A stretch of 10,343 nt of DNA from CAYSLU01 sp964431965 (GTDB taxonomy: Bacteria > Verrucomicrobiota > Kiritimatiellia > CAIKKV01 > CAYSLU01), in assembly GCA_964431965.1 (NCBI GenBank), contig CAYSLU010000128.1:1-10343 (forward strand), in the 5' to 3' direction. Below, one piece after another: positions 7,979-10,343 of the stretch. Made by a program: the position numbers and the translations under genes. Under the pieces are notes generated by a model. The model had not been told where the DNA came from. It worked only from the letters and a program-made list of their open reading frames with translations, and did no database searches. How positions within the stretch are numbered: the stretch's first letter is position 1; every line of letters starts with the position of its first letter.

Positions 7979-8200
7979 TCACGCGCGCTCCTTCCGCGAC
8001 GCAGCTCTGGCCATGGCGGCCCGCTCCGCCGCACGCCCCAGGAATCCCCGGAGGGCAAGAAAATCGCGTGCTCGACGCACAACGATCTCGTCACCCCGCG
8101 TCTCAATGGCAACCCGACTGCCGGCCACCAGCCCCATGGCTCTTCTGACCGCAGCCGGCAACGTGATCCGTCCCTTGGATGACAACGCGGCAAAGTTCAC
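7979..8200 (-). CDS. AbrB/MazE/SpoVT-type DNA-binding protein, antitoxin-like
   Basis: The protein has 73 aa. I chose the GTG at 8200 because a strong Shine-Dalgarno (GAGGGGG, complement of 8210-8216) lies 9 bases upstream, and because the product then begins MNFAALSSKGRITLP, the usual start of this family. The reading frame stays open upstream to 8269, but those residues do not resemble the family. Residues ~5-45 form the swapped-hairpin AbrB fold: SSKGRITLPAAVRRAMGL, then GSRVAIETRGDEIVVRRA. The C-terminal tail DFLALRGFLG and a basic, Ala-rich end resemble VapB-type antitoxins that bind a PIN-domain toxin. No toxin gene follows: the next gene downstream is the convergent DUF4159 gene. It may be an orphan antitoxin or a stand-alone regulator. 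The family is confident; the antitoxin role is uncertain. Confidence 0.8.
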   Translation of the reverse strand: MNFAALSSKGRITLPAAVRRAMGLVAGSRVAIETRGDEIVVRRARDFLALRGFLGRAAERAAMARAASRKERA

Positions 8201-8209
8201 AGCCAGATT

Positions 8210-8216
8210 CCCCCTC
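8210..8216 (-). promoter_or_regulatory. Shine-Dalgarno deciding the GTG start of the AbrB-type gene
   Basis: On the - strand the bases read GAGGGGG, 9 bases before GTG 8200. No comparable site precedes the upstream ATG codons in this frame, so the shorter product is preferred. Confidence 0.6.
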
Positions 8217-8249
8217 GCCTGACAACCAGCATGCAGCGCAGCTTCGCCG

Positions 8250-8269
8250 TTGCACAGCATAGCGCGCAA
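8250..8269 (-). promoter_or_regulatory. Possible operator/-10 region upstream of the AbrB-type gene
   Basis: On the - strand, TTGCGCGC-TATG-CTGTGCAA is an imperfect palindrome with TTGC/GCAA ends, and it contains TATGCT, which could be a -10 box about 55 bases before the GTG. A TTGGAC lies 19 bases further upstream. AbrB-type antitoxins usually repress their own promoter through palindromes, but this match is weak. Confidence 0.2.
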
Positions 8270-8315
8270 CCCGGAGAGTCGTCCAATCTCTGCGCTCCAG
8301 TTCGCACCGCTGGAG

Positions 8316-8335
8316 GGACGGCCTCCGTGCCGTCC
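8316..8335. repeat. REP-like hairpin GGACGGC-CTCCGT-GCCGTCC
   Basis: Seven-base arms at 8316-8322 and 8329-8335 are perfect complements around a six-base loop, preceded by TGGAG. From memory, GGAGGGACGGCCTCCGTGCC-type elements are dispersed between genes in some Verrucomicrobiota-related genomes. Only one copy lies in this window, so repeat status is an inference. Confidence 0.5.
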
Positions 8336-8387
8336 GTTGATCGGGCTCCACGGAAGCGAACGCCACGATCATGCTCGTGGTTTCAAC

Positions 8388-8531
8388 TCACGCCCGCAGA
8401 TCATCAAGAAACTCGGACGCCGGCGCGACGTTCGTGACCAGCAAATGATGCGGTGCGCGTGTGCAGGCGCAGAGCATCAGACGACTCGGCGTCTTGCGAA
8501 CAATGAGCCGAATGTCGGCACTCACCCGCAT
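8388..8531 (-). other. Doubtful 47-aa ORF, unrecognised
   Basis: This ORF runs from ATG 8531 to TGA 8388 on the - strand, between the methyltransferase remnant and the hairpin. The product begins MRVSADIRLIVRKTPSRL and ends ASEFLDDLRA. The middle (APHHLLVTNVAP) looks protein-like, with alternating hydrophobic residues, but I do not recognise a family. It could be the surviving end of a deleted gene or chance. I see no good ribosome site. Apart from this ORF, the hairpin and the promoter elements, the stretch 8201-8540 holds nothing I can identify. Confidence 0.2.
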
Positions 8532-8540
8532 TGGCCGGAT

Positions 8541-8994
8541 TCATCTGCAGGTCAAAGGTCGTCGTCCTTGCTTGTCGAAGAGGCGGGAGGTGTCGCTGTT
8601 GAGGGTTGCCCGGGTTCCGGGTTGATCTCGGCTTTGAGGGTCGTCTTCAGGGCGCTGCAGGGGTCACTGGCGCCGAGGAAGAAGGCGTGGCGGGCGAAGG
8701 CGTTCTCCGTGTCGCAGTCCACGCCAACGAACCAGCAGGCGGTGCCGTCAGAGTCGTCGTCGCCGACTTCGCCGGCATGGGAACGGACGATGAGGTCGCT
8801 CCAGTCCGGCTCATCCTTCCCGAGCCAGACGAGCTGCGGGTCGAGATCCGTGTTGCGGGGATACTTCACCGCGCGGGGCGCCTCCTGCTCCTTCTGGAGC
8901 ACGGACTGATGCTCGGCGGTGGGATATTCTTCCGCTTGTCGGCGTCGTGCTTGATCGTCTCGACGGTCTTGGGGGTGGTGGGTTTCTTGGCCAT
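8541..8994 (-). pseudogene. Remnant of a large site-specific (adenine) DNA methyltransferase: two ends joined, two frameshifts
   Basis: The start MAKKPTTPKTVETIKH and then DKRKNIP is typical of large type III-like DNA methyltransferases (about 900-1,000 aa) that pair with BPTD_3080-type endonucleases. One base is missing near 8921-8923. After that the next frame continues VLQKEQEAPRAVKYPRN and DPQLVWLGKDEPDWSDL, the standard N-terminal block. At about 8775-8787 the sequence jumps to GEVGDDDSDGTACWF, TENAFARHAFFLGASDP and ALKTTLKAEINPE, which I recognise as the extreme C-terminal block of the same family. A second frameshift near 8609-8617 breaks EAWATLNSDTSR-type residues: ATLNSDTSRLFDK continues in another frame and stops at 8541. 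The catalytic DPPY and SAM-binding motifs are missing, so there is no methylation activity. Its start lies 2 bases after the yhcG stop, with AGGAAG as ribosome site, so it once followed yhcG in an operon. Confidence 0.8.
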
Positions 8995-8996
8995 GG

Positions 8997-10100
8997 TCAC
9001 TTCCTTGGCGGCCGTGCTTCGCGCAGGACGTCGGATAGCTGTTCCGCGCTGGGTAACCGGCCTCTCAACCGGGCCGGCAGCTTGCGCCGAAGCTGATATT
9101 CGGCGACGCCGATGGGGTTCGCCTTGGTGCGCAGGGCGTATTCGACTTCCACATCTTCCTTTTCGGCACAGAGGATGATGCCGATGGAGGGCTGGTCGCC
9201 GTCACCGCGTTCCTTGTCGTTGAGCAGGTTCAGGTAGAAATCCATCTTCCCCGCGTGCTCCGGCTCGAACGGCCCGACTTTCAGTTCGAAGGCCACCAGC
9301 GCCTTGAGGAAGCGGTGGTAGAAGAGCAGGTCAACGAAGTACTCCTTCTGGCCCAGCGTCAGCCGGTGCTGGCGGCCGACAAAGCAGAATCCATATCCGA
9401 GTTCGAGCAGGAACGCTTGCAGGCGGGAGACAAGCCGGTCCTCCAGTTCGCGCTCCTTCACGGCCCGGCGAATGCCCAGGAAGTCGAGGTTGTAGCTGCT
9501 CTTCATCGCCTCGTCGGCCTGTTCGGCCAGGTACCCAGGCATGGCGAGGGGGAAGTTGTGGGTCTTCTTCTCGGTCACGGCCCGTTCGTAGGCGCCTGCC
9601 TTGATCTGGTTGAGCAGGACGTTGCGGGACCAACCGAAGCGGGCGGTGGCACGAAGGTAATAGAGGCGGGCGGCGGGGTCGGTGAGCCTCGCCAGCACAT
9701 TCGCGTGATGGCCCCACGGAATTGACGAGACCAATCCTCTCACAGCTTGTGAGAGTTTCTCCGGGTCAGCGCCTTCGACCCTCAATTCTCGCGCAGCCTT
9801 CGCGAGGAACTCTGGAGCGGTATGGGCCAGGTAAAGCTGCTTCATCCTCCAAAGGTTCGGCACGGAAAAACCCCGCGTGTCGGGGAACTCAGCCCGCAGG
9901 TCGGTGGCGAGACGTGCCACCACGGCATCTCCCCATCCTGCGATCTGCTGTTTCTCGGCGATGCCTCGCCCGATGTCCCAATAGAGCAGGACCAGTTCAC
10001 TATCGATGGCGCGGGCGGCGGAGATTCGGGCGCGGAGAATGCGATCCTTCAGCGCCGCCAGGAAGGCCGGGTAATCAGGTTGTGACAGCGCCGTGGTCAT
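8997..10100 (-). CDS. YhcG/DUF1016-family PD-(D/E)XK nuclease
   Basis: The protein has 367 aa, close to the ~375 aa of E. coli YhcG. The N-terminal DUF1016_N region includes ILRARISAARAIDSELVLLYWDIG (21-44), GWGDAVVARLATDLRAEFPD (55-74) and GFSVPNLWRMKQLYLA (77-92). The C-terminal nuclease fold has GFCFVGRQHRL (237-247), YFVDLLFYH (254-262) with D257, and AFELKVGPFEPEHAGKMDFYL (270-290) with E272 and K274 as the E-x-K pair. All expected catalytic positions are present and the frame is unbroken. I chose ATG 10100 because the family begins with a short leader before this helix; the frame is open to 10217. The ATG overlaps the stop of the endonuclease remnant (ATGA), and the ribosome site is weak. 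DUF1016 genes often accompany restriction-modification loci, but their exact role is unsettled. Here both R-M partners are broken, so this nuclease is either orphaned or acts alone. Confidence 0.88.
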   Translation of the reverse strand: MTTALSQPDYPAFLAALKDRILRARISAARAIDSELVLLYWDIGRGIAEKQQIAGWGDAVVARLATDLRAEFPDTRGFSVPNLWRMKQLYLAHTAPEFLAKAARELRVEGADPEKLSQAVRGLVSSIPWGHHANVLARLTDPAARLYYLRATARFGWSRNVLLNQIKAGAYERAVTEKKTHNFPLAMPGYLAEQADEAMKSSYNLDFLGIRRAVKERELEDRLVSRLQAFLLELGYGFCFVGRQHRLTLGQKEYFVDLLFYHRFLKALVAFELKVGPFEPEHAGKMDFYLNLLNDKERGDGDQPSIGIILCAEKEDVEVEYALRTKANPIGVAEYQLRRKLPARLRGRLPSAEQLSDVLREARPPRK

Positions 10101-10279
10101 GGTTGGCGGACTCTCGCGATTGGGATGGGCGTGATGAGATCGGCCCGCCGCCGCTGTTCGATGATTTGCTGCGTGGGCTGGCCGGAAGCATCCAGTTCCC
10201 AATGCCTCGCGGGACATTCGTAGGGGGAGTTCAGGATGGGGTGATCGAAGAAGGGATTCGATGCTGCAACCCTTTGCAT
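10097..10279 (-). pseudogene. N-terminal remnant of a BPTD_3080-type restriction endonuclease
   Basis: The frame encodes 60 aa. From residue 8, NPFFDHPILNSPYECPARHW, then ELDASGQPTQ and IIEQRRRADLITPIP, match the start of the large helicase-containing BPTD_3080 restriction endonucleases (normally about 900-1,000 aa), which usually continue past the TPIP motif into a DEAD-type helicase. Here seven unrelated residues follow and the frame stops at 10097, overlapping the yhcG start in ATGA. The helicase Walker motifs and the nuclease domain are absent. No ribosome site is evident before ATG 10279. The direction and position fit the first gene of an old R-M operon, with yhcG and the methyltransferase downstream. 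A separate small protein is possible but unlikely given the match. Confidence 0.72.
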
Positions 10280-10343
10280 GCGGGGAAACTAGCAGCCCGT
10301 GGTGAAAGTCGCTTTTCGTGTGGTTCGTGATTCAGTTGACACG
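10280..10343. promoter_or_regulatory. Upstream region of the R-M remnant with a + strand TTGACA at the edge
   Basis: These 64 bases hold no gene. TTGACA (10336-10341) on the + strand is a perfect -35 consensus, but its -10 would lie outside the window, so a divergent promoter cannot be confirmed. I see no clear - strand promoter for the R-M remnant. Confidence 0.2.

Noticed and set aside
7967..7986. GCGCG/CGCGC inverted repeat between the convergent DUF4159 and AbrB-type genes as a terminator
   Set aside because: The stem is only 5 bp with a 10-base loop and no U-tract on either strand, so it is too weak to call.
8606..9178. + strand open frame of 190 codons across the methyltransferase remnant
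   Set aside because: It is antisense to recognisable methyltransferase and YhcG sequence on the - strand and contains no domain of its own.
1..10343. tRNA, rRNA, CRISPR array, insertion sequence or integrase
   Set aside because: Read on both strands, I saw no regularly spaced repeats, no transposase or integrase motifs, and no RNA gene signatures.

Overview
The window is GC-rich bacterial DNA with long, tightly packed genes. Large secreted or membrane proteins of poorly described families (PA14 plus helical repeats, tandem DUF4159) and GC-rich hairpin repeats suggest a PVC-superphylum-like bacterium (Verrucomicrobiota, Kiritimatiellota, Lentisphaerota or Planctomycetota). This is an inference from style of content; there is no rRNA or other taxonomic marker here.

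Left two thirds (about 149-7965, all on the + strand): an 871-aa polytopic membrane protein with C-terminal beta-sandwich modules (149-2764); a gap with three hairpins (2765-3005); a hollowed-out remnant of a sugar-nucleotide epimerase gene (3006-3203); an intact non-hydrolysing UDP-GlcNAc 2-epimerase, wecB-like (3211-4371); an exported PA14/PKD-like/helical-repeat protein starting at a GTG that overlaps the wecB stop (4368-6437); and an exported protein with two DUF4159-like units (6445-7965). Spacing and overlaps indicate one operon from wecB to the DUF4159 gene. The sugar-nucleotide genes point to surface polysaccharide synthesis. The two exported proteins are likely to work together in the envelope, but their role is unknown.

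Right third (7979-10279, all on the - strand): a small AbrB/MazE-type antitoxin-like gene with no toxin partner visible (7979-8200); a roughly 340-bp stretch with a REP-like hairpin and one doubtful 47-aa ORF; and a ruined restriction-modification locus. In transcription order that locus has the first part of a BPTD_3080-type restriction endonuclease (10097-10279), an intact YhcG/DUF1016 PD-(D/E)XK nuclease (8997-10100), and a methyltransferase gene reduced to its two ends with two frameshifts (8541-8994).

The most notable theme is that several accessory genes have lost their middles. The epimerase and methyltransferase each keep a recognisable start and a recognisable end, and the endonuclease keeps only its start, while the genes between and beside them remain intact. 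I see no clearly new complete system. The best candidates for unexplored biology are the exported PA14/DUF4159 pair and the YhcG nuclease retained between two dead R-M genes. Family assignments rest on recognising motifs by eye; no database search was run.
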